Below are positions 56,768-64,000 of a stretch of 64,000 bases of DNA, piece after piece. This DNA is from Kangiella koreensis DSM 16069 (GTDB lineage: Bacteria > Pseudomonadota > Gammaproteobacteria > Enterobacterales > Kangiellaceae), in the NCBI RefSeq assembly GCF_000024085.1, contig NC_013166.1:1488001-1552000 (forward strand), given 5' to 3'. The first letter of the stretch is position 1. Every line of letters starts with the position of its first letter. The notes beneath the pieces are model-generated. The model searched no databases and was not told the origin of the DNA. It saw only the letters and a list, made by a program, of their open reading frames with translations. The translations under genes were made by a program, and so were the position numbers.

Positions 56768-57808
56768 TTAGGCTTCAACTTCCGGCACATCTGCTTCATC
56801 ATCAGCTGGCTTTTTCGCAGTGACAAGAAGCTCTGAGCGAAGTTTGCCTTCAATTTCTTCTTTAATGTCTGCGTTGTCTTTCAGGAACTGAATAACATTC
56901 TGTTTACCCTGTCCGATCTTGTTGCCATTGTATGAATACCAGGCGCCAGACTTTTCAACCAGGTCATGCTTAACCCCCCAGTCTAGAATCTCGCCTTCTA
57001 GCGAAGTACCTTCACCATAAAGAATCTGGAATTCTGCCTGTTTAAAGGGCGGAGCCACCTTGTTCTTAACCACTTTGACGCGAGTTTCGTTGCCGACAAT
57101 CTCGTCGCCCTGCTTGATTTGGCCAATACGACGAATGTCCAGACGAACTGACGCGTAGAACTTCAATGCGTTACCGCCAGTAGTCGTTTCTGGCGAACCA
57201 AACATGACACCAATCTTCATACGGATTTGGTTAATGAAGACACACAGCGTATTCGAGCGTTTAATGTTAGCGGTCAATTTACGCAAAGCTTGCGACATCA
57301 ATCGAGCCTGCAAGCCCATGTGCGAGTCACCCATTTCGCCTTCAATCTCTGCTTTTGGCGTTAATGCTGCCACTGAGTCAACCACCACGATATCTACCGC
57401 GCCTGAGCGCACTAGCATATCGGTGATTTCCAATGCCTGCTCACCAGTATCCGGTTGCGAAACGATAAGGTCATCAAGATTCACACCAAGCTTCTCGGCA
57501 TAAGTCGGATCCAATGCGTGCTCAGCATCAACGAAAGCTGCTGTGCCGCCATCTTTCTGGCAACTGGCGATAGCTTGTAGCGCCAAAGTTGTTTTACCAG
57601 AAGATTCAGGACCATAAATCTCAACCACACGACCTTTTGGTAAGCCGCCAATGCCCAACGCAATATCAAGCCCTAATGAACCAGTCGAAATTGTTCCAAT
57701 GCCTCGAGCTGCGCTGTTGTCACCCAAACGCATAATTGAGCCTTTACCGAATTGGCGCTCAATCTGTGTTAAAGCCGCACCAAGAGCTTTCTTTTTGTTG
57801 TCATCCAT
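56768..57808 (-). CDS. recA: recombinase RecA
   Basis: 346 residues. Homologous recombination and SOS co-protease. Walker A GPESSGKT at residues 66-73, MAW-type catalytic Glu in VDAEHALDP, Walker [13 protein letters not shown], and loop L2 with the [19 protein letters not shown] motif (here [15 protein letters not shown]). Acidic C-terminal tail. No CTG-N10-CAG LexA box is seen in the 138 bp upstream; an ATCACAG/CTGTGAT inverted repeat is there instead. Confidence 0.98.
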   Translation of the reverse strand: MDDNKKKALGAALTQIERQFGKGSIMRLGDNSAARGIGTISTGSLGLDIALGIGGLPKGRVVEIYGPESSGKTTLALQAIASCQKDGGTAAFVDAEHALDPTYAEKLGVNLDDLIVSQPDTGEQALEITDMLVRSGAVDIVVVDSVAALTPKAEIEGEMGDSHMGLQARLMSQALRKLTANIKRSNTLCVFINQIRMKIGVMFGSPETTTGGNALKFYASVRLDIRRIGQIKQGDEIVGNETRVKVVKNKVAPPFKQAEFQILYGEGTSLEGEILDWGVKHDLVEKSGAWYSYNGNKIGQGKQNVIQFLKDNADIKEEIEGKLRSELLVTAKKPADDEADVPEVEA

Positions 57809-57879
57809 CTTACGGATACCTACCTAATCGTTTTAAGAGTTAAAATTCGCTTCGAAAATAAAGCCCCGATTATTCCACA

Positions 57880-57905
57880 ATCACAGCTGAAAAGTAACCT
57901 GTGAT
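57880..57905. promoter_or_regulatory. inverted repeat upstream of recA
   Basis: ATCACAG (57880-57886) and CTGTGAT (57899-57905) separated by 12 bp, about 75 bp ahead of the recA start. It may be a regulator site; it does not match the gammaproteobacterial LexA consensus. Confidence 0.35.
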
Positions 57906-57946
57906 CACTGACAACTCATAGAGAAATTGTCATTCGTAAGCTAGAG

Positions 57947-58444
57947 CTATTTCCTACTTAACCAGCTTACTAGCATACTGCCTAATACGTCATTTAATGT
58001 CGCAGAACGAATTTCTGCTCGAGAACCGGTTAATTGCAGCAATCGCGAGTGAACAGCTTTGCCATCAAACAAGCCAATCCAGACCGTGCCAATGGGCTTT
58101 TCAGGCGTGCCACCCTCTGGCCCGGCGATGCCACTGACTGAAACGGCGATTCGGTTGTTACTACCTGATGCGATATATGCACCACGCGCCATGGCCTCGA
58201 CGACTTGCTGGGACACGGCACCATATTTATCGATAATATGAGCCGGTACACCAAGCATATCCTGTTTCGATTGATTGGAGTATGTGACGAAGCCACGATC
58301 AAACCACTGCGAGCTACCCGCTTGTTCCGTACAGGTTGCCGCGATTAAGCCACCGGTGCAAGACTCGGCGGTGACCAATAAAAGGTTTTTCTCTATCAAT
58401 AAGTTAGAAACTTTTTTTACCAATTCACTTGAATGTTCAGTCAT
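57947..58444 (-). CDS. pncC: nicotinamide-nucleotide amidase (CinA C-terminal type)
   Basis: 165 residues from the ATG at 58444, equal to E. coli PncC. Deamidates NMN to nicotinate mononucleotide in the pyridine nucleotide cycle. LLVTAESCTGGLIAATCTEQAGSS and the VSVSGIAGPEGGTPEKPIGTVW stretch (in parts) contain the active-site Ser and Lys of the family. A TTG 8 codons upstream would lengthen it but has no support. Lies ahead of recA as in many gammaproteobacteria and is divergent from mutS. Confidence 0.95.
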   Translation of the reverse strand: MTEHSSELVKKVSNLLIEKNLLLVTAESCTGGLIAATCTEQAGSSQWFDRGFVTYSNQSKQDMLGVPAHIIDKYGAVSQQVVEAMARGAYIASGSNNRIAVSVSGIAGPEGGTPEKPIGTVWIGLFDGKAVHSRLLQLTGSRAEIRSATLNDVLGSMLVSWLSRK

Positions 58445-58554
58445 AGGTTTTTTATGATTTTGCGGCAAGCTTGGCCTACCTCTTTATCGTCAGATCCGTT
58501 AAGCTATGCGAAAGTTTATATCCTACTCGTTTAAAATAACAATAGACATATTTT

Positions 58555-61149
58555 ATGGGCATGACAGAACAAGAAACCTCCCCAAAACATCTCGATCAAC
58601 ACACGCCCATGATGCGCCAATACTGGCAGCTCAAACAGGATCATATGGATTACCTGTTGTTTTATCGCATGGGGGATTTTTATGAGCTTTTTTATGACGA
58701 TGCCAAGCGAGCAGCTGAATTACTCGATATCACTCTGACCAAGCGCGGTAGCTCTGCCGGTGAACCGATTCCGATGGCAGGCGTGCCCTTTCATGCGGTT
58801 GACTCTTATCTGGCTCGTATCGTTAAGCTTGGCGAGTCAGTGGCTATCTGCGAACAGATTGGCGATCCGGCGACCAGCAAAGGTCCGGTTGATCGCAAGG
58901 TAGTTCGCATCGTCACGCCGGGCACTCTGTATGATGAAAACCTTCTGGATGCCCTCTCCGATAAACTATTGGCCGCTGCCTATAAAAAACGCAACCATTA
59001 TGGTCTGGCTTGTCTGGATATGGCCAGTGGTCGTTTCTGGTTATCCGAGTTTGATAATAAGAATGCCTTTCAGGCCGAGCTGTTTCGGATTAAACCGGCA
59101 GAATTAATTCTTGCCGACAATCAACAGGAACTTACCCAGGGCTTAACGACCGCCAACAAATGGCAACCGGACTGGGCCTTTGATTTCGAGCAGAACCGCG
59201 ACAAACTGTTAAATCACTTTGCCGTACAAAGCCTGGCGTCTTTTGGTTGTGAGGATTATGAGCTGGCAATTTGCGCCGCCGGCGCTGTGTTGGATTACGC
59301 TAAAACCACTCAGCTCAATAACCTGCCCCACATTCACCTGTTACAAAAACTCGAACACAGCGATCAGCTGGTGCTTGATCCGGCCACTCGCCGCAACCTG
59401 GAACTGACCGAGAATATTCAGGGTGGCCAAAACAACACCCTGTTCGAGGTAATGAATTCGACCAAAACGGTGATGGGAGCACGCCTGTTAAAACGCTGGT
59501 TACACGCGCCTCTTAGTTCCCATGACAATGTGCAGAAACGGTTGGATAGCGTTGAGAATCTAACTCACGATCATGCCTTTGTGTCGATTCAGCCGATTCT
59601 GTCTGAGATTGCGGATATCGAACGGATTGTCACCCGAATTGCTCTGGCCAGCGCCAACCCTCGCGATTTAAAACGCCTGCAACAGGGTTTAACCCAATCA
59701 ACACTGTTGCTCGATGAATTGCAGCAACTTAATATCAAACTCGACCAGGCCCAATACATTCAGCCGCTGCCTGAGTTGCAGCAACTGCTTGAGCACGCCT
59801 TAGTTGAACAACCACCGATGGTCATTCGTGATGGTGGCGTGATTGCTCAGGGCTTTAATGCTGAGCTGGATGAATTACGTTCACTGGCCGATGATGCCAA
59901 TGAATTCATGTTGTCTTTGGAGCGACGAGAAAAACAAGAGTCCGGCATCAATACCTTAAAAGTTGGCTATAACAAGGTGCATGGTTTTTATATCGAGATT
60001 TCTCGCGCGCAAAGCCATCAGGCACCGGCGCATTATATTCGCCGCCAGACTTTAAAAAATGCTGAGCGTTTTATTACACCGGAATTAAAAGAATACGAAG
60101 AAAAGGTTTTAACCAGTAAAACTCGAGCATTAGCACTTGAGAAAAGACTTTATGATGAGCTGATCCAGGAACTGCAACAGCATGTGGCGAAGATTCAATC
60201 GACTGCCAGCGCGATTGCCGAAATTGATGTGCTGGCCTGTTTTTCTGAGCGGGCAACCAACCTTGGATTTAATCGCCCGACATTAAGCAATAAAGACGGC
60301 ATTGAAATCAAACAGGGCCGGCACCCAGTAGTTGAGTTCCACAGCAAAGAACCCTTTATTCCGAATAACCTCAATATCAACAATCAGGAACGTTCGCTGA
60401 TCATTACTGGCCCCAACATGGGCGGTAAATCAACCTACATGCGGCAAACCGCACTGATTACCCTGCTCGCTTACGTGGGTTCTTATGTGCCAGCAGAGCA
60501 TGCGGAAATTGGCCCAATCGATCGCATCTTTACTCGAATTGGTGCATCGGATGATCTAGCCAGCGGTCGCTCAACATTCATGGTGGAAATGTCCGAAACC
60601 GCCAACATTCTAAACAATGCCACCAGCAACAGCTTAATTCTGCTCGATGAAATTGGCCGCGGCACCAGTACCTTTGATGGCTTGGCATTGGCCTCAGCGA
60701 CCATTCAATATATCCATGAAAAATTGCAGTCCTACACCCTGTTCGCCACTCACTACTTCGAGCTGACGCAGCAGGCAGAACAATGGGACGCCATGGTTAA
60801 TTTGCACTTCTCAGCAACGGAGCATAAAGATGCTGGGCAGGAAAAACTGATCTTCTCGCATCAGATTCAAGCGGGACCCGCTAATCAAAGCTATGGTATT
60901 CAGGTGGCGCAACTAGCCGGACTACCAAAAACAGTGATTCAACAGGCGCGCCTACTGCTACAGCATTTTGAACAGCACGGCACTCATGAAACCGAACTGC
61001 CGCAGATTGAACTGGAACTCTTAGAATCAGCGCAATCTAATCCTGAACTGGAAGCAATGGCGGAACTCGTACAATCTGCCAACCTTGATGAGATGACACC
61101 ACGCGAGGCGCTTGAACTATTGTATAAGCTGAAAGAATCGCTACAATAA
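58555..61149 (+). CDS. mutS: DNA mismatch repair protein MutS
   Basis: 864 residues (E. coli 853). Mismatch-recognition Phe-x-Glu in the N-terminus ([13 protein letters not shown]), connector and lever domains, and an ABC-type ATPase with Walker [10 protein letters not shown] at 619-627, the [10 protein letters not shown] signature region, Walker [17 protein letters not shown] and the His in ATHYFELT. Divergent from pncC; fdxA follows 41 bp later. Confidence 0.98.
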   Translation: MGMTEQETSPKHLDQHTPMMRQYWQLKQDHMDYLLFYRMGDFYELFYDDAKRAAELLDITLTKRGSSAGEPIPMAGVPFHAVDSYLARIVKLGESVAICEQIGDPATSKGPVDRKVVRIVTPGTLYDENLLDALSDKLLAAAYKKRNHYGLACLDMASGRFWLSEFDNKNAFQAELFRIKPAELILADNQQELTQGLTTANKWQPDWAFDFEQNRDKLLNHFAVQSLASFGCEDYELAICAAGAVLDYAKTTQLNNLPHIHLLQKLEHSDQLVLDPATRRNLELTENIQGGQNNTLFEVMNSTKTVMGARLLKRWLHAPLSSHDNVQKRLDSVENLTHDHAFVSIQPILSEIADIERIVTRIALASANPRDLKRLQQGLTQSTLLLDELQQLNIKLDQAQYIQPLPELQQLLEHALVEQPPMVIRDGGVIAQGFNAELDELRSLADDANEFMLSLERREKQESGINTLKVGYNKVHGFYIEISRAQSHQAPAHYIRRQTLKNAERFITPELKEYEEKVLTSKTRALALEKRLYDELIQELQQHVAKIQSTASAIAEIDVLACFSERATNLGFNRPTLSNKDGIEIKQGRHPVVEFHSKEPFIPNNLNINNQERSLIITGPNMGGKSTYMRQTALITLLAYVGSYVPAEHAEIGPIDRIFTRIGASDDLASGRSTFMVEMSETANILNNATSNSLILLDEIGRGTSTFDGLALASATIQYIHEKLQSYTLFATHYFELTQQAEQWDAMVNLHFSATEHKDAGQEKLIFSHQIQAGPANQSYGIQVAQLAGLPKTVIQQARLLLQHFEQHGTHETELPQIELELLESAQSNPELEAMAELVQSANLDEMTPREALELLYKLKESLQ

Positions 61150-61190
61150 CCGGCAGTTAGCTTGCCGTAGAAAATAGCTAGGAGAAACTA

Positions 61191-61514
61191 ATGGCATTCG
61201 TCGTAACTGATAATTGTATTCAATGTAAATATACCGACTGCGTAGAAGTCTGCCCGGTAGACTGCTTCTATGAAGGACCAAACTTCCTGGTCATTAATCC
61301 AGACGAATGTATTGATTGCGCATTGTGCGAACCAGAGTGCCCCGCCGAAGCGATCTTCGAAGAAGATGATATACCAGCCGGCATGGAACACTTCATTGAA
61401 CTCAACGCCGAACTCTCCGAAGAATGGCCCAACATCACCGAAAAGAAAGATCCCTTACCGGATGCCGAAGAATGGGATGGAAAGCCGAATAAATTGGAAC
61501 ACCTGGAAAAATAA
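61191..61514 (+). CDS. fdxA: seven-iron ferredoxin FdxA
   Basis: 107 residues. Low-potential electron carrier with one 3Fe-4S and one 4Fe-4S cluster: [17 protein letters not shown] and [13 protein letters not shown]-terminal helical extension as in Azotobacter/Pseudomonas FdI-type proteins. TAGGAGAAAC before the ATG. The mutS-fdxA order is common in this class. Confidence 0.97.
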   Translation: MAFVVTDNCIQCKYTDCVEVCPVDCFYEGPNFLVINPDECIDCALCEPECPAEAIFEEDDIPAGMEHFIELNAELSEEWPNITEKKDPLPDAEEWDGKPNKLEHLEK

Positions 61515-61518
61515 TCAA

Positions 61519-61544
61519 AGCCCTCGAATGAGGGCTTTTTGTTT
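61519..61544 (+). terminator. terminator of fdxA
   Basis: AAGCCCTC / GAGGGCTT stem with loop GAAT, followed by TTTGTTTT on the plus strand, 5 bp after the fdxA stop. Confidence 0.85.
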
Positions 61545-61610
61545 TATAAAGTCACGTTTATCAGTCTTACCTATAAATCCAGCATCTTTCAATACAGAAA
61601 AATAGTCACT

Positions 61611-61735
61611 GGATTACAAAATACATACCTGTATTTTGCCCTTTGGGCTGGCTTCGCCATTCAAAATCGTTCCAGACGATTTTGTCCGCGGTTAGCGACC
61701 GAAGGAAGTACCTTTAGGTATCGCGGGATGACAAT
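61611..61735 (-). repeat. orphan RtT-like repeat without a tRNA
   Basis: GGATTACAAAATACATAC...GTATTTTG, CCCTTTGGG, TGGCTTCGCCA and then the 27-base core (61660-61686) identical to those beside tRNA-Asp and tRNA-Ser. The order of parts is the same as at tRNA-Ser, but no tRNA gene follows and the outer GTTC/GAAC pairing has been lost (ATTC/CCGC). A decayed or transposed copy. Confidence 0.65.
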
Positions 61736-61953
61736 GATTCACTTTGACTGAATCACTATCTTACAGGCTAGTACCAATAACCCCCTTAGATTGAGCTAAA
61801 TAGAAGCCAAGTCATAGCAATTCAAATCGTGGATGATTTGAATAGTAAAATTCGAGCCAGGGACGGCACGTATTTTACGGTGCGTTAAGTGGCTTGGCGG
61901 ATATGAAGGAAGTTTCGCTTGCGAAACCTCAATCTCGAGGCGCGCTTCTTTTT

Positions 61954-61988
61954 GCCTTCTTTTTCTTACGCGAATAAGAAAAAGAAGG
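61954..61988. repeat. long A/T-rich hairpin
   Basis: CCTTCTTTTTCTTA and TAAGAAAAAGAAGG pair perfectly around a short CGCGAA loop. T-runs are inside the arm rather than after it, so a standard terminator is unlikely; it resembles dispersed intergenic hairpins. Confidence 0.6.
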
Positions 61989-62088
61989 TCGCTGAGTAGC
62001 GAAAACTAAAGATAAGAAAGCCTATAAAATAAGGGCAGACACACAGGTCTGCCCCTACCGATTTATGACATTTCGTCATTTCAATAAA

Positions 62089-64000
62089 CTACAACTCAAA
62101 ATCCACTGACTTGGTAAAAGGTTTGACTCCGATCGCTTCATAAACTTCATCTGGCTTGTAGAGGTTTTGACCTTTGATAACCAAAGCGACTCGGCGGATG
62201 TGGTTCATGTCTTCTAGTGGATTGCCGTCGATGAAAACAAGGTCGGCCTGTTTGCCTTCTTCAATGGAGCCTACGTTTTCTTCATTGCCCACAACTTCGG
62301 CTGAGGTAATGGTTGCTAGTTTTAGGACGTCTGCATTGGAGATACCGCCTTGTGAATAGAGAATCAATTCGCGGTGCAGTGTGAAGCCTGCAATGCTGTC
62401 GGTTCCTGGGACGACGGTGACGCCTGAGTCATGCAGCTTTTTGACCATGGCGACCATGGCATCAGCTGACTTGTTATAGGCATCACGTTCTTCCGGTTTG
62501 ATGTCCATCCAGGCTTTTTTGAAGCCTCTGGCAACTGTCACTGGAAGGTGATCATAAATCGCGGCATTTTCCGGGTCAACTTTACCGGCCTCGCCCAATA
62601 ACAAACTTCTAAATACTGAAACAGTTGGATCGATTACTGTACCCTTCTCTTTAAGCAGCGCCATGAAGTCATTAACTTCTTTGCTGTTCAAATCAAGTTC
62701 ATGCGCTTTTTCACCGGGAATGGTGAAGCGTAGGCGCTGTCGAGTATCGATATTCTTGCCAAGGAAATTGAGGAAGATCATGTTGATATGTTGAATTTCA
62801 TCAAAGCCAGCATTGATTGCTTCTTCGGCAGTCATGAAAGCTGGGATATGGCCACTCAAACGCATCCCTTTACTGTGAATATGCTCAGCAAGAGGTTTTA
62901 TCCATTCGGGTTCCATTGAGCTGTAGGTTTTGATTTGTGGGTAGTCATGCTCTGCATACCAGTCCACAGCAGCCTTAGCGCTTTCAAGAGAATCAACGGT
63001 CTTGCCCATTTTCATGGCATAAGGACTTTCACGATCCATAAAGCCGGCGCGGTAAACATCGCCACCAATGATTTCATTGGCTTCACTCATACGTTCAATA
63101 TCAACAATGTTGTCGTGAGTATTGCCCATATCGCGCACATTGGTAACACCCGCTGGCATATTCAGCAATCCATCGTTCTTGCTTAAATGACCATGCATAT
63201 CCCACAGTCCTGGGATTAGTGTCTTGCCTTGCGCATTAACTTGGGTGTAATCGCCGTCTGGAATTTCAGTACCAATACGCACAACCTTGCCGTCCTGAAT
63301 CAGAATAGATTGGTCTTCGACCAGCTTGCCGGAAATGACATCTACATAATTGGCATTGGTGATGAAAATAGGTTTTTCGGAAGTGTGTATCAGCTGGCTC
63401 GCTAAATCCTTGAGGTATTGGTTATCGGCTTCTTTCTGAATATCTTGAAGCTGCTCCAGATGTTCACGACCCCAGCCTTCAGGAATAACCCCAAACCAGC
63501 CACCGCCATCGGTGGCAAAGAAGTTATAGTCATCATCATACCAGGCAAAGTCTGGGGAGAAGCCGAAGCCGGTAATGCCAATTAAATGAACGGTTTTCTC
63601 TTGCTGCCCATTACTTAGCGTTACAGAATCCAGCTTGATCATAGCCGCTTCGCCACTGGGTAATAGCTGCACCTTGCCGTTTTCAGAATTGCTAATCGCT
63701 TTTAGTAGCGCACTGTTAGCAACGCCAGTTCCGTCCATAGATACATAAAACTTTTTGCCATCAACTTTTTCTTCGCCTTGTTCGTTAGTACTTTTCCATT
63801 GGGCAATGCTGCCTTTCTGACTAAATGACTCATCAATTGGGGCACCAAACGCAGAAATACCTTTGACTGTTTGACTGGTAATGTAGCCCTGCTCATCAAC
63901 GGTTATCACTTCCTCAATTTTTATCTGCCGGTTGTTCCAGCCAAGTTCCATATCACTACTAAAGACATTGCCAGATTGCTGCACAGACAAAGAGCCTGCC
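62089..64000 (-). CDS. amidohydrolase, N-terminus outside window
   Basis: At least 637 codons; the frame stays open to the right edge (AGSLSVQQSGN), so the start and any signal peptide are missing. Residues before ISGKLVEDQSILIQDGKV form a beta-rich N-terminal domain. The amidohydrolase domain follows with metal ligands HxH (WDMHGHLSKN), the lysine region, HIPAFMTAEEAINAGFDEIQHINM and TDSIAGFTLHREL. The C-terminus SIEEGKQADLVFIDGNPLEDM is typical. Secreted imidazolonepropionase- or prolidase-like hydrolase; substrate unknown. Unlike the 15307-16611 protein its ligands are intact. Confidence 0.88.
   Translation of the reverse strand, partial: AGSLSVQQSGNVFSSDMELGWNNRQIKIEEVITVDEQGYITSQTVKGISAFGAPIDESFSQKGSIAQWKSTNEQGEEKVDGKKFYVSMDGTGVANSALLKAISNSENGKVQLLPSGEAAMIKLDSVTLSNGQQEKTVHLIGITGFGFSPDFAWYDDDYNFFATDGGGWFGVIPEGWGREHLEQLQDIQKEADNQYLKDLASQLIHTSEKPIFITNANYVDVISGKLVEDQSILIQDGKVVRIGTEIPDGDYTQVNAQGKTLIPGLWDMHGHLSKNDGLLNMPAGVTNVRDMGNTHDNIVDIERMSEANEIIGGDVYRAGFMDRESPYAMKMGKTVDSLESAKAAVDWYAEHDYPQIKTYSSMEPEWIKPLAEHIHSKGMRLSGHIPAFMTAEEAINAGFDEIQHINMIFLNFLGKNIDTRQRLRFTIPGEKAHELDLNSKEVNDFMALLKEKGTVIDPTVSVFRSLLLGEAGKVDPENAAIYDHLPVTVARGFKKAWMDIKPEERDAYNKSADAMVAMVKKLHDSGVTVVPGTDSIAGFTLHRELILYSQGGISNADVLKLATITSAEVVGNEENVGSIEEGKQADLVFIDGNPLEDMNHIRRVALVIKGQNLYKPDEVYEAIGVKPFTKSVDFEL

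Larger units (their letters stand above)
61515..62088. other. repeat-rich gene-free interval
   Basis: 574 bp between convergent fdxA and the edge amidohydrolase. It holds the fdxA terminator, an orphan RtT-like core (61611-61735), GTTTCGC/GCGAAAC (61908-61923) and a long CCTTCTTTTTCTTA / TAAGAAAAAGAAGG hairpin (61954-61988). No ORF worth calling. Confidence 0.65.

Overview
The window is chromosomal DNA of a gammaproteobacterium. The evidence is conserved gene order (fadD-rnd-ycgL-ycgN; divergent ppsA/ppsR; pncC-recA-recX-alaS-csrA-tRNA-Ser(GCT); mutS-fdxA) together with FadH, AstE, RmuC and a PhoP/PhoQ-like pair. The large share of Na+-coupled transporters, secreted amidohydrolases and peptidases suggests a marine, protein- and amino-acid-degrading organism. 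From protein character I would guess Kangiella or a close relative; this is an inference, not a database result.

Layout. 0-3 kb: an edge-truncated PAS-GGDEF gene, a small membrane ORF and fadH, with a perfect palindrome between them. 3.2-5.7 kb: sppA and a frameshifted DUF4440-like gene. 5.7-6.5 kb: repeats and tRNA-Asp. 6.5-11.2 kb: ycgN, ycgL, rnd, fadD and an alpha/beta hydrolase. 11.5-19.5 kb: a tightly packed six-gene minus-strand run (Na+-dependent transporter, two amidohydrolases, NhaC, transglutaminase-like protein, metallo-beta-lactamase-fold hydrolase). 19.7-24.7 kb: DUF4282 protein, acyl-CoA dehydrogenase, an alanine/glycine symporter with an extra domain, dinB. 24.8-31.6 kb: a two-component system with small envelope proteins, an acyl-CoA synthetase, an acetyltransferase and an acidic lipoprotein. 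31.7-38.9 kb: ppsA/ppsR, astE, an M23 peptidase and rmuC. 39.3-41.1 kb: a lipoprotein and a subtilisin-like protease. 41.2-47.5 kb: tRNA-Arg, a CHASE-GGDEF protein and an ABC/HlyD export operon. 47.5-52.7 kb: an accessory segment with REP-like inverted repeats, a HEPN-type (DUF3644) protein and a TIR-like protein. 52.8-61.5 kb: tRNA-Ser, csrA, alaS, recX, recA, pncC, mutS, fdxA. 61.5-64 kb: a repeat-rich intergenic region and an amidohydrolase running off the end.

The most unusual signal is shared by all three tRNA genes (Asp, Arg, Ser). Each is followed, 165-184 bp downstream, by a second copy of its own last 14-19 nucleotides. Between the true tRNA end and this copy lies a structured segment with a common core (GTTC-stem-GTCGAAC, then GGTTCTCATC or a variant on the plus strand), and a terminator or other hairpin follows each CCA end. 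This matches the architecture I recall for the E. coli tyrT repeats and RtT RNA, but here it recurs at three unrelated tRNAs, with an orphan core copy near 61.66 kb. The second candidate system is the small accessory island carrying a predicted HEPN ribonuclease and a wHTH-TIR-like protein, both from families associated with anti-phage defence. No CRISPR array, rRNA or recognisable transposase gene is present.
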